A DNA stretch of 64,000 bases from Variibacter sp. GTDB lineage: Bacteria; Pseudomonadota; Alphaproteobacteria; Rhizobiales; Xanthobacteraceae. Shown here in pieces: positions 55,383 to 64,000 of this stretch. Location: assembly GCA_019689555.1 (NCBI GenBank), contig JADGHE010000002.1, positions 1 through 64,000 on the forward strand, read 5' to 3'. The stretch's first letter is position 1; the number at the start of each line of letters is the position of its first letter. The position numbers and the translations under genes are program-made. The notes under the pieces are model-generated. The model saw only the letters and a list, made by a program, of their open reading frames with translations, had not been told where the DNA came from and did no database searches.

Positions 55383-57779
55383 ATGAATATCACGGAAGAT
55401 GTGCCCCCCGCCCTCACGGCGCTCGACCGGCCCAACTCCTATATCGGCCGTTCGGTGCCGCGGCCGAACCTGGCGCGGCTGACACAGGGGCGCGGGCAGT
55501 TCGTCAGCGACGTGGTGCTGCCGCGCATGGCGCACGTTGCCTTCGTGCGTTCGCCGCACGCGCATGCGCGCATCAAGGCGATCCGCACCGAGGCGGCGAA
55601 GAACGCGCCGGGCATCGTCGCCGTCGTCACCGGCCGCGAGCTCGCCGAGATCATCACACCCTGGGTCGGCGTGCTGACGCACCTCAAGGGCATCAAGTCG
55701 GCGCCGCAATATCCGCTCGCGGTCGAGCGCGCATGCTGGCAGGGCGAGGCCGTCTGCGCCGTGGTCGCGCGCACGCGCGCGCTCGCCGAGGACGCGGCCG
55801 AACTGGTCGAGGTCGACTACGAGGAGCTCCCCGCGGTGACCGACCCGGAGACGGCGCTCGATCCGGGCACGCCGGTGATCCATCCGGAACTCGGCGACAA
55901 TCTCACCTTCGAGCGCAAGCTCGATGTCGGCGAGGTCGACAAGGCCTTCGCGGAAGCCGACGCGGTGGTCGAGACCACGTTCAGGTTCGGCCGCCACACC
56001 GGCGTCTGCCTCGAGCCGCGCGCCATCGTCGCCGACTGGAATCCGGGCGAGCAGCGCCTCACCGTCTACCAAGCGACGCAGGCGCCGCACATGATGCAGA
56101 ACCTGTTCGCGAAGCACCTTTCGCTCGCGGAGCATCAGGTGCGGGTCGTTACCAAGGACGTCGGCGGCTCGTTCGGCATCAAGGTCCACACCTATGCGGA
56201 CGAGATGGCGACCGTCGCGCTGTCCAAGCTGCTCAGGCGGCCGATCAAGTTCGTCGCCGACCGGCTGGAAAGCTTCGTCACCGACATCCACGCCCGCGAC
56301 CATCGCGTCCACGCCAAGATCGCGGTGAAGGGCGACGGCACGATCACCGCCTTCGCGATCGACGATCTCACCGGCATCGGCCCCTATTCGGTCTATCCGC
56401 GCACCAGCGGCATCGAGGCCAATCAGGTGGTCAACCTGGTGGGCGCCCCGTATGCGTGCCCGAACTACCGCGCGCAGGCCCGCGTCGTCTTTCAGAACAA
56501 GAACGTGATGTGCCAGTACCGCGCCGTCGGCCACCCCATCGCCGTCGCGGTGACGGAGGCGCTGGTAGAGCTCGCGGCGGCGAAGATCGGCATGGACCCG
56601 CTGGAAATCCGCCGACGCAACCTCATCCCCGACGACGCCTATCCGGCGACGTCGGCCGCCGGCCTCAAGTTCGAGCTTCTGTCGCATCACGCCTCGCTCG
56701 CGCATCTCGACGCGATGATGGACTATTCCGGCCTGCGCGCCGAGCAGAAGCGCCTGCGCGAGCGCGGCATCTATCGCGGCATTGGCTTTGCCTCCTTCGT
56801 CGAGGTGACCAATCCGAGCGCGGCCTTCTACGGGGTCGGCGGCGCCAAGATCTCCTCGCAGGACGGCGCGACGCTGCGGCTCGACGCGCAAGGCGCGGTC
56901 ATCTGCCACACCGGCGTGACCGAGCAGGGGCAGGGCACGGAGGCGGTGATGGCGCAGGTCGTCGCCACCGCGGTCGGGGTGCCCATCGAGCGCGTCAAGG
57001 TCGTTACCGGCGACACCGACAACACGCCCTATGGCGGCGGCACATGGGCCTCGCGCGCCGCCGGCATCGGCGGCGAGGCGGCCTGGCAGGCCGGCAAGGC
57101 CCTGCGGGCGAACATTCTGGCGGTCGCGGGCTCGATCCTCCAGGCCGCCCCCAAGGCGCTCGACATCCGCAACGGCGTGGTGGTGGACGCCGACAGCGGG
57201 CGCGAGCGCATCGGCCTCGATGAAGTTGCGCGCATCGCCTATTTCCGGCCCGATACGCTGCCGCCCGGCTTCCAGGCCGAGCTGATGGCGACGCGGCATT
57301 ACGTGCCGCGGACCTGGCCCTTCGCCTTCACCAACGGCATTCAGGCGTCCTATGTGGAGGTCGATCCCGAGACGGGCTTCGTCAAGCTGCTGCGCCACTG
57401 GTGCGTCGAGGATTGCGGCACCGTCATCAATCCGCAGCTCGTGGACGAGCAGGTGCGCGGCGGCATCGTGCAGGGCCTCGGCGGCGCGCTGTTCGAGCAC
57501 TGTGTGTATGATTCGCGCGGGCAGCTGCTGAACGGCAACATGGCCGACTATCTGGTGCCGATGGCGGCCGAGATGCCGGACATCGAGGTGGCGCACGTCG
57601 TCTCCCCGACCGCCGATTCCGAGCTGGGCGCCAAGGGAGCGGGCGAGGCGGGCACCGCCGGCGCGCCGGGCGCGGTGATCAACGCCGTCAACGACGCGCT
57701 GCGCCCGCTGGGCGCCACGCCGATCACCGAGACGCCGATCACGCCCGAATGCGTGCTGCGGGCGCTCGGCAAGGTGTAG
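55383..57779 (+). CDS. molybdenum hydroxylase large (Mo-cofactor) subunit, xanthine dehydrogenase family
   Basis: 798-residue catalytic subunit of a CoxMSL-type hydroxylase. Seen: N-terminal VLPRMAHVAFVRSPHAHARI, the cofactor-binding VTKDVGGSFGIKVHTYADEM, and the terminal catalytic-glutamate segment GAKGAGEAGTAGAPGAVINA. The substrate-binding loop reads QYRAVGHP, where CO dehydrogenases have AYxCSFR (form I) or AYRGAGR (form II). It is therefore not a canonical CO dehydrogenase, and the substrate is an aldehyde or N-heterocycle of unknown identity. No maturation genes (coxD/E/F/G) follow. Confidence 0.9.
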   Translation: MNITEDVPPALTALDRPNSYIGRSVPRPNLARLTQGRGQFVSDVVLPRMAHVAFVRSPHAHARIKAIRTEAAKNAPGIVAVVTGRELAEIITPWVGVLTHLKGIKSAPQYPLAVERACWQGEAVCAVVARTRALAEDAAELVEVDYEELPAVTDPETALDPGTPVIHPELGDNLTFERKLDVGEVDKAFAEADAVVETTFRFGRHTGVCLEPRAIVADWNPGEQRLTVYQATQAPHMMQNLFAKHLSLAEHQVRVVTKDVGGSFGIKVHTYADEMATVALSKLLRRPIKFVADRLESFVTDIHARDHRVHAKIAVKGDGTITAFAIDDLTGIGPYSVYPRTSGIEANQVVNLVGAPYACPNYRAQARVVFQNKNVMCQYRAVGHPIAVAVTEALVELAAAKIGMDPLEIRRRNLIPDDAYPATSAAGLKFELLSHHASLAHLDAMMDYSGLRAEQKRLRERGIYRGIGFASFVEVTNPSAAFYGVGGAKISSQDGATLRLDAQGAVICHTGVTEQGQGTEAVMAQVVATAVGVPIERVKVVTGDTDNTPYGGGTWASRAAGIGGEAAWQAGKALRANILAVAGSILQAAPKALDIRNGVVVDADSGRERIGLDEVARIAYFRPDTLPPGFQAELMATRHYVPRTWPFAFTNGIQASYVEVDPETGFVKLLRHWCVEDCGTVINPQLVDEQVRGGIVQGLGGALFEHCVYDSRGQLLNGNMADYLVPMAAEMPDIEVAHVVSPTADSELGAKGAGEAGTAGAPGAVINAVNDALRPLGATPITETPITPECVLRALGKV

Positions 57780-57857
57780 CGCTTGCTGCGACGCGCTTGC
57801 GCCGCGGGCGCATGCCGAATGCGGGGCGCAGCGTGCGGCCGCGGAGGGCGGCCGCGC

Positions 57858-58292
57858 TCAGGCCGCGGCGGTCGATCCGCGCGCGTCGTGACTGCGGCCT
57901 GAAATCAGGTGCTCGACGATGGCGTCGTACAGGCGCTTCAGCCATTCCTCGGCTTCCCTCGCCCGCATTTCGGCTTCGCGGGCGCGCTCGGCGGCCGCGG
58001 CGTTCGCGGCCTCGGCGGCCTGCAGGCGCGTCTCGGCGGTCTTGAGCTCTTTGATCGCGCGCTCCACGAGCTGCATGCTGCGCGCCTCGGTCTCGCGCGC
58101 CTGTTCCTCCGTGGTCCGCATGGTTTCGGCCGCGCGATAGACGGCGTCGAGGGCAAAGGCCCAGTCGCGCTGGCCGCGACTGCTGGCGTGGAAACGTGGG
58201 CTCGCCCGTTCCTTGAGCGCGAGGCCGAGACGCAGCACGTTGTCTACGGCCTCGTCCTCGTCGCCGCGTGGAAACCGCTGGGTTCGTTCCAC
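57858..58292 (-). CDS. coiled-coil protein of unknown function
   Basis: 144 residues. N-terminal part KERASPRFHASSRGQRDWAF, then an almost unbroken helix from about residue 52 to 125 rich in Ala/Glu/Arg (TEEQARETEARSMQLVERAI, AAERAREAEMRAREAEEWLK). No membrane segment or signal peptide. It resembles nothing I can name. It lies between the Mo hydroxylase and the TRAP genes and reads towards the former. Confidence 0.7.
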   Translation of the reverse strand: MERTQRFPRGDEDEAVDNVLRLGLALKERASPRFHASSRGQRDWAFALDAVYRAAETMRTTEEQARETEARSMQLVERAIKELKTAETRLQAAEAANAAAAERAREAEMRAREAEEWLKRLYDAIVEHLISGRSHDARGSTAAA

Positions 58293-58549
58293 GGTGAGGT
58301 CCTCCGTGCCGGTGTGGGGCCCATCAGTCCAGCGTGAAGGATGCGACCGTTATGGTTAACGCGCGGTTAAATCGGCGGGGCGGGCAGCGAATTTTGCCGG
58401 CCCGCGCCGGGTGCCTTCGCAGCACGGCGCCGGAAGCGAACAGCGCGCAAGTTTCCGCTCAGGTGAAACGTCACTGAGGGGGAAGGGTCTGAAGGGCGCT
58501 CTCGCGGACGGCTCGCAACCGCGAATCCGCTCGTCCGCACTTATTCGCA

Positions 58550-59836
58550 TCATTTGCCGTAGAACAGTTCGACGAGCCCGAGCGACAGCACCGGAACGTA
58601 GGTGCAGAGGAAGAGCACGACCAGCAGCGCGAGGATGAAGGGCAGGTTCACCTTGCTCGTTTCCCACACGTCCGAGCGCGCGATGGCGCAGGCGGCCATC
58701 AGCACGCTGGCGACCGGCGGAGTCTGCTGCCCGATGGCCAGGTTGAGTGTGACCACGAGGCCGAAATGAATGGGGTCGATGCCGACGGCGATGACCATCG
58801 GCATTACGATGGGAATCACCAGAATGATCGCCGCGGCCGAATGCAGAAACATGCCGAGCACGAGGAAGGCGACGTTGAGCAGCAGCAGCACCAGGTACTT
58901 GTTGGTCGTGAGATCGGAGATGCCGGCCGCCAGCTTCTGCGGCACCTGCGCTTCGGTCAGGAACGTGCCGACGAGCGCCGAGCTCGCCACGAGAAGCATC
59001 ACGACCGCGGTCTGCACGCCGCCGTCGACGCAGGCCTTCCACAGTTCGCGCACGTTGAGATCGCGGTAGATCACGCCGCCGACGATGAGCGCCGCCACGA
59101 CCGCCATGCCGGCGCCCTCCGTCGCCGTGACCACCCCCGCGAAGATGGAGCCGAGAACGGCGGCCGGCAGGATGAAGGCCCACAGCGCCTCCTTGAACGC
59201 CTTCCGGACGCGGGAGAACTGAAAGCGCTCCTCGATCGGCAGATTGTAGCGCACGGCCTGCCAATAGGCCGCGATGGCAAGTCCCAGCCCGCCGATCAGG
59301 CCGGGCACGATCCCGGCGACGAACAGCTTGACCACCGACGTCTGCGCCATCACGGCGTAAAGGATCATCGGGATCGACGGAGGAATGATGATCGCGAGGC
59401 TTGCCGCGGAAGACACGGTGGCCGCGGCGATCTCCTTGGTGTAGCCGCGCCGCCGCATCGCCGGGATCAGGATGGTGCCGAGCGCCGCCACGTCGGCGAC
59501 CGCCGAGCCGGAAATCTCCGCGAAGAACATCGAGGCGCCGATCGACACCATCGAGAGGCCGCCGCGAATGAAGCCGACCAGCGCCGACGCAAAGGCGATC
59601 AGCCGCCGCGAGATCGACGAGGCATTCATGATCGCGCCGGCGAGGATGAAGAGCGGGATCGCGAGCAGCGGGAAGCTCGAGGCGCCGTCGAACATGACGA
59701 GCGCCGTGTTCACGAGCATATGGCTGCCCTGGGTGACCCAGATGGCCGCCATCGCGACGAGCCCGAGCGCGATCGCAATCGGCACGTTGATCAGGGCAAG
59801 CGCGAGCATGCCGACGAGCATCAGCGCGATGGTCAT
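58550..59836 (-). CDS. dctM: TRAP transporter large permease DctM
   Basis: 428-residue large membrane subunit with about 12 helices, catalysing sodium-coupled uptake of an organic acid with DctQ and the binding protein DctP. Seen: SFPLLAIPLFILAGAIMNAS, FAEISGSAVADVAALGTILI, AAATVSSAASLAIIIPPSIP and MLVASSALVGTFLTEAQVPQ. It overlaps dctQ by 4 bases. The gene order dctP-dctQ-dctM is standard. Confidence 0.94.
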   Translation of the reverse strand: MTIALMLVGMLALALINVPIAIALGLVAMAAIWVTQGSHMLVNTALVMFDGASSFPLLAIPLFILAGAIMNASSISRRLIAFASALVGFIRGGLSMVSIGASMFFAEISGSAVADVAALGTILIPAMRRRGYTKEIAAATVSSAASLAIIIPPSIPMILYAVMAQTSVVKLFVAGIVPGLIGGLGLAIAAYWQAVRYNLPIEERFQFSRVRKAFKEALWAFILPAAVLGSIFAGVVTATEGAGMAVVAALIVGGVIYRDLNVRELWKACVDGGVQTAVVMLLVASSALVGTFLTEAQVPQKLAAGISDLTTNKYLVLLLLNVAFLVLGMFLHSAAAIILVIPIVMPMVIAVGIDPIHFGLVVTLNLAIGQQTPPVASVLMAACAIARSDVWETSKVNLPFILALLVVLFLCTYVPVLSLGLVELFYGK

Positions 59837-60405
59837 GGCCGCACCGCGTCCTGCTTCGCCGGGGGTTGGGCGCCGGCCTCGAGGCCGGCCTGCTCCAGCG
59901 CCGCCTTCAGCTCGGCGTCGACGAGGCCGCCGCCGCGGGCCTGGCGGAGAACCGTCGGCAGCCGCAAGGCCTCGGCGATGATGAACAGCACGGACCCGAT
60001 CGGGATGACCGACTGGGTGATCTGCAGCGGCACCCAGGGCAGGCTCACCATGCCGTCGCCGGCGAGCACGCCCAGCACCTCAATGCCGGTGACGGCCAGA
60101 ACGGCGAAGAAGAAAAAGACGCAGGCCTCCGCAAAAACCGTCACGGCCAGGCGGAGCGGCGGCGGCAGCGCGTTGACGAGGCCGGCGACGCCGATATGCG
60201 CGCCCTTGAGCGCGGCGAGCGCCGAACCGTAATAGGTCAGCCATACGAGGCCGATCGAGGCCAGCTCGTCGTACCAGGCCAGCGCAGAGCCGGCGTAGCG
60301 AAACAGAAAGCCGGCGATGACCAGCACCGACAGAGCGACGATTAGCACCACGACGATCGCCTCGAGCAGCCGCTCGAAGCCCGCCTGCACCGCTTCCAAG
60401 CTCAC
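59833..60405 (-). CDS. dctQ: TRAP transporter small permease DctQ
   Basis: 190-residue four-helix subunit. Seen: VVLIVALSVLVIAGFLFRYA, the conserved WYDELASIGLVWLTYYGSAL (E-x-x-x-x-x-x-W-L signature), and HIGVAGLVNALPPPLRLAV. The C-terminal 30 residues are a soluble polar tail. It starts 94 bases after dctP. Confidence 0.92.
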   Translation of the reverse strand: MSLEAVQAGFERLLEAIVVVLIVALSVLVIAGFLFRYAGSALAWYDELASIGLVWLTYYGSALAALKGAHIGVAGLVNALPPPLRLAVTVFAEACVFFFFAVLAVTGIEVLGVLAGDGMVSLPWVPLQITQSVIPIGSVLFIIAEALRLPTVLRQARGGGLVDAELKAALEQAGLEAGAQPPAKQDAVRP

Positions 60406-60499
60406 GCGAGTCGTCCTTCGTGCGTTCGTGCCTTAAACGGCGAGCGCGGCTCGCCGGCGTCTTCTGCCGCCGCCGCGGGGGCGGGCGAGGCCTTGGGCC

Positions 60500-61477
60500 T
60501 TACGACGTCTTGCCGAGCGCGAGCGCCTTGTCGATCAAGGCCTTGCCCTCGGGAACCTCCTTGGCGAACTCGTCGTAGATCGGCCCGCTCGCCTTGATGA
60601 AGGCGTCCTTGTCGGCCTCGTTCACCTGCATGCCGGCGGCCTTCAGCTTGGCCAGGAAATCGCCGTCGAGATCGGCGGCCAGTTTGAGCGCCACGTCCTG
60701 CATCTCCCTGGCGACGTCGGAGACGATCTTCTGCACGTCGGCCGGCAGGTGCGACCAGCTTGCGCCCGCCGTCACATAGGCGGGCGTGTAGACGTGGCCC
60801 GTGAGCGAGAGATACTTCTGCACTTCATAGAAGCGCGCGGGATAGATCTGCGCGAACGGATTTTCCTGCCCGTCCATGACGCCGGTCTGCAGGGCCACGA
60901 ACACCTCGGAGAAGGCGAGCGGGCTCGGATTGGCGCCGTAGGCCTGGAACATCCTCACCCGCCACTTGCCCTGCGGCACGCGCAGCTTGATGCCCTGCAG
61001 GTCCTCCGGCTTGACGATCGGCCGTTTGGAGTTGGTGATGTGGCGCTCGCCGTTTTCCCAAACGGCGATGATCTTGTAGCCCGCCTTCTCGGCCGCCGGC
61101 AGCATCATCGGCACCACGACCTGTTCGCGCACGCGCGCCATGTGCTCGCGGCTCTTGACGAGATAGGGCATCTCGAACAGGCCGAAGATGGCCACCTGGG
61201 AGGACATCACCGTGGAGGGCAGGGCGAGATCGACGGTGCCGAGCTTCAGCTTCTTCATGAGCTCGGCATCGCCGCCGAGCTGGCTCGAGCCGTAGACGAC
61301 CACCTTCGCCTTGTCGCCGAGCTTCTCGTTGGCGCGCTTTGCAAATTCCTGCGCCGAGCGGTCGAACAGCGAGCCGGGCTCGCCGACATGGCCGAACTTG
61401 ATCTCCGTCTGGGCGAGGGCGGCCGGCGCGAACAGCGACAGCGCGCCGACGAGCGACAGCAGCATGCGTGAAAACAT
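60500..61477 (-). CDS. dctP: TRAP transporter solute-binding protein DctP
   Basis: 325-residue periplasmic binding protein. The signal peptide MFSRMLLSLVGALSLFAPAA is cleaved near LAQ. The mature part includes IKFGHVGEPGSLFDRSAQEF, the carboxylate-binding arginine region GIKLRVPQGK, and GVMDGQENPFAQIYPARFYE. The ligand carboxylate probably contacts the arginine in LRVP. A downstream 2-hydroxyacid dehydrogenase and SDR, divergently placed, suggest a hydroxy- or keto-acid ligand. The start at 61477 follows GGGAGGATTCG; an upstream ATG at 61570 is spurious. Confidence 0.94.
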   Translation of the reverse strand: MFSRMLLSLVGALSLFAPAALAQTEIKFGHVGEPGSLFDRSAQEFAKRANEKLGDKAKVVVYGSSQLGGDAELMKKLKLGTVDLALPSTVMSSQVAIFGLFEMPYLVKSREHMARVREQVVVPMMLPAAEKAGYKIIAVWENGERHITNSKRPIVKPEDLQGIKLRVPQGKWRVRMFQAYGANPSPLAFSEVFVALQTGVMDGQENPFAQIYPARFYEVQKYLSLTGHVYTPAYVTAGASWSHLPADVQKIVSDVAREMQDVALKLAADLDGDFLAKLKAAGMQVNEADKDAFIKASGPIYDEFAKEVPEGKALIDKALALGKTS

Positions 61478-61694
61478 CGAATCCTCCCTGATCTTTTTCC
61501 TCGGCCGCCCGTTGCGGGTTCGGTCGACCGGTTTGAACTGACATGATGCAAATGGGACGGAGCAAAGCAAGCGTTGCCGGACAAGGCCGCCGCCGCGACA
61601 AGGCTATCCAAGCGCCGATCGGATGTGGCATTTTGAAGCGCCCGCTCCGGCGCCGCCGGTTTCACCCCGGTCTCCACAGCAGGATGAACCTTCC

Positions 61695-62660
61695 ATGCGT
61701 AAGCGCTGCGTCGTCCTCGACGATTATCAGAACGTCGCCCTCGCGATGGCCGACTGGTCGGCCATCTCGAACGAGGTGGACGTTCAGGTGCTCAATCGGC
61801 CCCTCGGCACTCCCGAAAAAGTGATCGAAGCGCTCGGCGACGCGACGATCGTCTGCCTCATGCGCGAGCGCACGCCGCTGCCGCGGCAGGTCATCGAGGC
61901 GCTGCCGAACCTGCAGCTCATCGTGACCACCGGCATGTACAACGCCTCCGTCGACCTCGAGGCGGCGAAGGCGCGCGGCATCACCGTCTGCGGCACGCGC
62001 GGCGTCGGCGCGCCGACGGCGGACCTCGCCATGGGGCTGATCCTCGATCTTGCCCGCAACATCAGTTTCGAGAACGCGCGGCTCAAGGCCGGCGAGCCGT
62101 GGCAGGCCACCATCGGCATCGATCTCGCGGGGCAGACGCTCGGCGTGCTGGGCCTGGGCAAGCTCGGCTCGCGCGTCGCCCGGCTCGCCCAGGCCTTCGA
62201 CATGAGGGTGATCGCCTGGAGCCAGAATCTCACCGAAGAGCGCTGCCGCGAGATCGGAGTCGAGTACGTCACCAAGGAGGAGCTGTTCAGCCGGTCCGAT
62301 TTCCTCAGCATTCATCTCGTGCTGAGCGCGCGCACGCGCGGGCTCGTCGGCGCGGCCGATCTCGCCCGCATGAAGCCGACCGCGTATCTCGTCAACACGT
62401 CGCGCGGGCCGATCGTCGACGAAGCGGCGCTCCTCGCCGCGCTCCGGGAGCGCCGGATCGCCGGCGCCGGCATCGACGTCTACGACGTCGAGCCGCTGCC
62501 CCTCGACCATCCCTTCCGCAGCCTGCCGAACGTGATCCTCACGCCGCATCTCGGCTATGTCACGGAGGCCAATTACCGCCGCTTCTACGCCGATACGGTT
62601 GAGGACATCCGCGCCTGGCTCGACGGCAAGCCGGTGCGCCTCGTGACCGCGAACAAGTAG
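61695..62660 (+). CDS. D-2-hydroxyacid dehydrogenase, divergent from the TRAP operon
   Basis: 321-residue NAD-dependent dehydrogenase. Seen: Rossmann motif LGVLGLGKLGSRVARLAQAF, the catalytic Arg in VNTSRGPIVDE, Glu in GIDVYDVEPLPLDHPF, and His in LTPHLGYVTEANY. It differs from the copy at 9701 and is closer to the phosphoglycerate/erythronate-like group by eye. The start MRKRCVVLDDYQ at 61695 has AGGA upstream. The 217-base region to dctP probably contains a shared promoter. It precedes the SDR by 69 bases. Confidence 0.9.
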   Translation: MRKRCVVLDDYQNVALAMADWSAISNEVDVQVLNRPLGTPEKVIEALGDATIVCLMRERTPLPRQVIEALPNLQLIVTTGMYNASVDLEAAKARGITVCGTRGVGAPTADLAMGLILDLARNISFENARLKAGEPWQATIGIDLAGQTLGVLGLGKLGSRVARLAQAFDMRVIAWSQNLTEERCREIGVEYVTKEELFSRSDFLSIHLVLSARTRGLVGAADLARMKPTAYLVNTSRGPIVDEAALLAALRERRIAGAGIDVYDVEPLPLDHPFRSLPNVILTPHLGYVTEANYRRFYADTVEDIRAWLDGKPVRLVTANK

Positions 62661-62729
62661 CGCGTCCCCCGCGGGCCTCGCGGCCGCGCAGGAGCAATCG
62701 CAAGACCCAGGGCAAACGAGAGAAGTCCC

Positions 62730-63491
62730 ATGGACCCGAAAGGACACGCCGCCATCGTCACCGGAGCCGCATCGGGGCTCGGTGCGGAAACCGCAACGCG
62801 CCTCGCCGCCGCGGGCGTGAAGGTCGCCTTGCTGGATGTGAACGAACAGGCGGCCAAAACGGTGGCCGACCGCATCGGCGGCCTCGCCATCGGCTGCGAC
62901 GTCGCCGACAGCGACTCCGCGACCGCCGCCATCGCCAAAGCGCGGGCGGCGCACGGGCCGGCGCGCATTCTCGTCAACTGCGCCGGGATCGGCCCCGCAA
63001 AGCGCATCGTCGGCCGCGACGGGCCGATGCCGCTCGCCGAATACGAGCGGGTGATCCGCGTCAATCTCGTCGGCACCTTCAACATGATGCGGCTGTTCGC
63101 CGCCGAGGCGAGCAAGCTCGAACCGCTCGCCGGGGGCGAGCGCGGCGTCGTCATTTCGGTCGCGTCGGTCGCGGCGTTCGAAGGGCAGATCGGGCAGGCC
63201 GCCTATGCGTCCTCGAAGGGCGGCGTCGCGGCGCTCACCATGCCGGCCGCGCGCGAATTCGCCCAGTTCGGAATCCGCGTTCTCGCCATCGCGCCGGGCA
63301 TTTTCGCAACGCCCATGCTGCGGGCGCTGCCGGAAGCCGCGCAGCAGAGCCTGGGCGCGCAGGTGCCGTTCCCGAACAGGCTGGGCGAGCCGAGCGAATT
63401 CGCCGCGCTCGTCATGCACTGCATCGAGAACGGCTACCTCAACGGCGAGGTCATTCGCCTCGACGGCGCTTTGCGCATGGCCCCCCGCTGA
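62730..63491 (+). CDS. short-chain dehydrogenase, 3-hydroxyacyl-CoA dehydrogenase type 2-like
   Basis: 253-residue SDR. Cofactor-binding VTGAASGLGAETATRLAAAG, NCAGIGPAKR, catalytic Tyr-x3-Lys in AAYASSKGGVAALT, and AIAPGIFATPML. Best resemblance is to the HSD17B10-like 3-hydroxyacyl-CoA dehydrogenases (IFATPML, VPFPNRLGEPSEFA). It is likely in one unit with the 2-hydroxyacid dehydrogenase, so the pair could process what the TRAP system imports. Confidence 0.88.
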   Translation: MDPKGHAAIVTGAASGLGAETATRLAAAGVKVALLDVNEQAAKTVADRIGGLAIGCDVADSDSATAAIAKARAAHGPARILVNCAGIGPAKRIVGRDGPMPLAEYERVIRVNLVGTFNMMRLFAAEASKLEPLAGGERGVVISVASVAAFEGQIGQAAYASSKGGVAALTMPAAREFAQFGIRVLAIAPGIFATPMLRALPEAAQQSLGAQVPFPNRLGEPSEFAALVMHCIENGYLNGEVIRLDGALRMAPR

Positions 63492-63616
63492 GCCGGGTCC
63501 GGTCCTGCGGGGTCGGAGACCGCGTTCGCCGGGCGCCCTCGCAACCAGAACCGCTGTCGCGCGTTCTTGTCGGTGATGCAGCGGTCGCGGAGGCGGTCCG
63601 CCGCGCGAGCGCAGGC

Positions 63617-64000
63617 ATGAACCAGCAGGAAGGCCGGTCTTCTATCACCACCGAGCGGCCGCCGAGCGCGCCGGAGCCGCGGTCCAACCGGGTGTCGGCC
63701 GGGGCGCCGCAGGCCGAGCTTGCGCCCGGCGAGCCGCCGGATTTTTCGGCCGCCGCGGCGTGGACCGCGATCGATCGCGTGGCGATCGTCGGCATGGCGC
63801 TGATCGTCGCGATCGTTGCGCTGTATTTGGCGCGTTCGATCGTCATGCCCGTGGCGGCGGCCCTGCTGATCGGGATTTCCCTGCGTCCCGTTCAGGTGTA
63901 CCTCGCGCGCTACGGGGTGCCGCCCGTCATCACGGCGCTCGTGCTGATAGCAGCCTTTTTCGGAATTGTGTACGGCATTGTGACCCTGGTGGTCGGCTCG
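63617..64000 (+). CDS. AI-2E family (PerM-like) membrane protein, cut by the window end
   Basis: The first 128 codons, open to the last base. The polar N-terminus is 50 residues (MNQQEGRSSITTERPPSAPE), followed by hydrophobic helices VAIVGMALIVAIVALYLARS, IVMPVAAALLIGISLRPVQV and VITALVLIAAFFGIVYGIVT. This pattern (LYLARSIVMPVAAALLIG, LRPVQVYLAR) fits the AI-2E/PerM transporter family. The rest of the gene is outside the window. Confidence 0.75.
   Translation, partial: MNQQEGRSSITTERPPSAPEPRSNRVSAGAPQAELAPGEPPDFSAAAAWTAIDRVAIVGMALIVAIVALYLARSIVMPVAAALLIGISLRPVQVYLARYGVPPVITALVLIAAFFGIVYGIVTLVVGS

Noticed and set aside
55383-57779. Aerobic CO dehydrogenase (coxL)
   Set aside because: The substrate loop has neither AYxCSFR nor AYRGAGR, and no cox maturation genes are present.

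Overview
The window is a GC-rich, gene-dense stretch of chromosome from an alphaproteobacterium, most likely of the Hyphomicrobiales (Xanthobacteraceae/Bradyrhizobium side). Markers pointing there are an Irr-type Fur protein with a GCPWHD heme motif divergent from fabA-fabB-fabI, a PhyR-NepR-EcfG general stress locus, the aerobic-type cobaltochelatase pair cobS-cobT behind a DnaJ-like gene, and a rimP-nusA operon with an attenuator leader. No rRNA, tRNA, insertion sequence, prophage, CRISPR array or plasmid function was seen. The content is ordinary chromosomal backbone with some catabolic and stress modules.

Layout. 0.2-5.3 kb: rpoD, a lytic murein transglycosylase, a PfpI/DJ-1 protein, a small channel-like membrane protein and a HlyU-family protein. 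5.3-11.5 kb: an ABC permease/ATPase pair without a binding protein, a CocE-type hydrolase, a small secreted protein, a 2-hydroxyacid dehydrogenase and an SH3b protein. 11.5-15.1 kb: irr, then fabA-fabB-fabI, the anaerobic-type unsaturated fatty acid branch plus enoyl reductase. 15.4-26 kb, minus strand: the translation/transcription operon rimP-nusA-ylxR-infB-rbfA-truB-rpsO-pnp. It is preceded by a recognisable promoter and terminator hairpin and closed by a terminator after pnp. 26-31 kb: aquaporin, xerD, a 49-residue membrane protein, aroK-aroB, bolA and a DnaJ-domain protein. 31.2-34.2 kb: cobS-cobT.

34.4-43.9 kb is the stress island: a small membrane protein, a glycine-zipper lipoprotein, the multidomain ligase ligD, a DUF1328 membrane protein, nepR-ecfG divergent from phyR, two small membrane/envelope genes, a soluble double-PAS HWE-type histidine kinase and a small secreted protein. 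Exact GGAAC-N16-CGTT elements lie between nepR and phyR (one on each strand) and upstream of the secreted protein, and weaker matches precede other genes. The working model is the known partner switch: a kinase phosphorylates PhyR, PhyR-P binds NepR, and EcfG is released to transcribe these genes.

43.9-64 kb is mostly metabolic: an acyl-CoA dehydrogenase, a large MscS channel, a CAP-domain lipoprotein, a phytase-like esterase coupled to a large FAD/Fe-S oxidase, a serine-glyoxylate aminotransferase, a three-subunit molybdenum hydroxylase, a TRAP transporter (dctP-dctQ-dctM) divergent from a 2-hydroxyacid dehydrogenase and an SDR, and the start of an AI-2E family membrane protein cut by the window edge. 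Several of these fit uptake and oxidation of 2-hydroxy or carboxylic acids and glyoxylate, but the substrates cannot be read from sequence.

I did not find a clearly new multi-gene system. The most informative unexplained items are the potassium-channel-like protein lacking a selectivity filter and possibly starting at AUC, the EcfG-promoter-driven orphan secreted protein, the near-identical operator-like repeats between the FAD/Fe-S oxidase and the aminotransferase, and the non-canonical active-site loop of the molybdenum hydroxylase.
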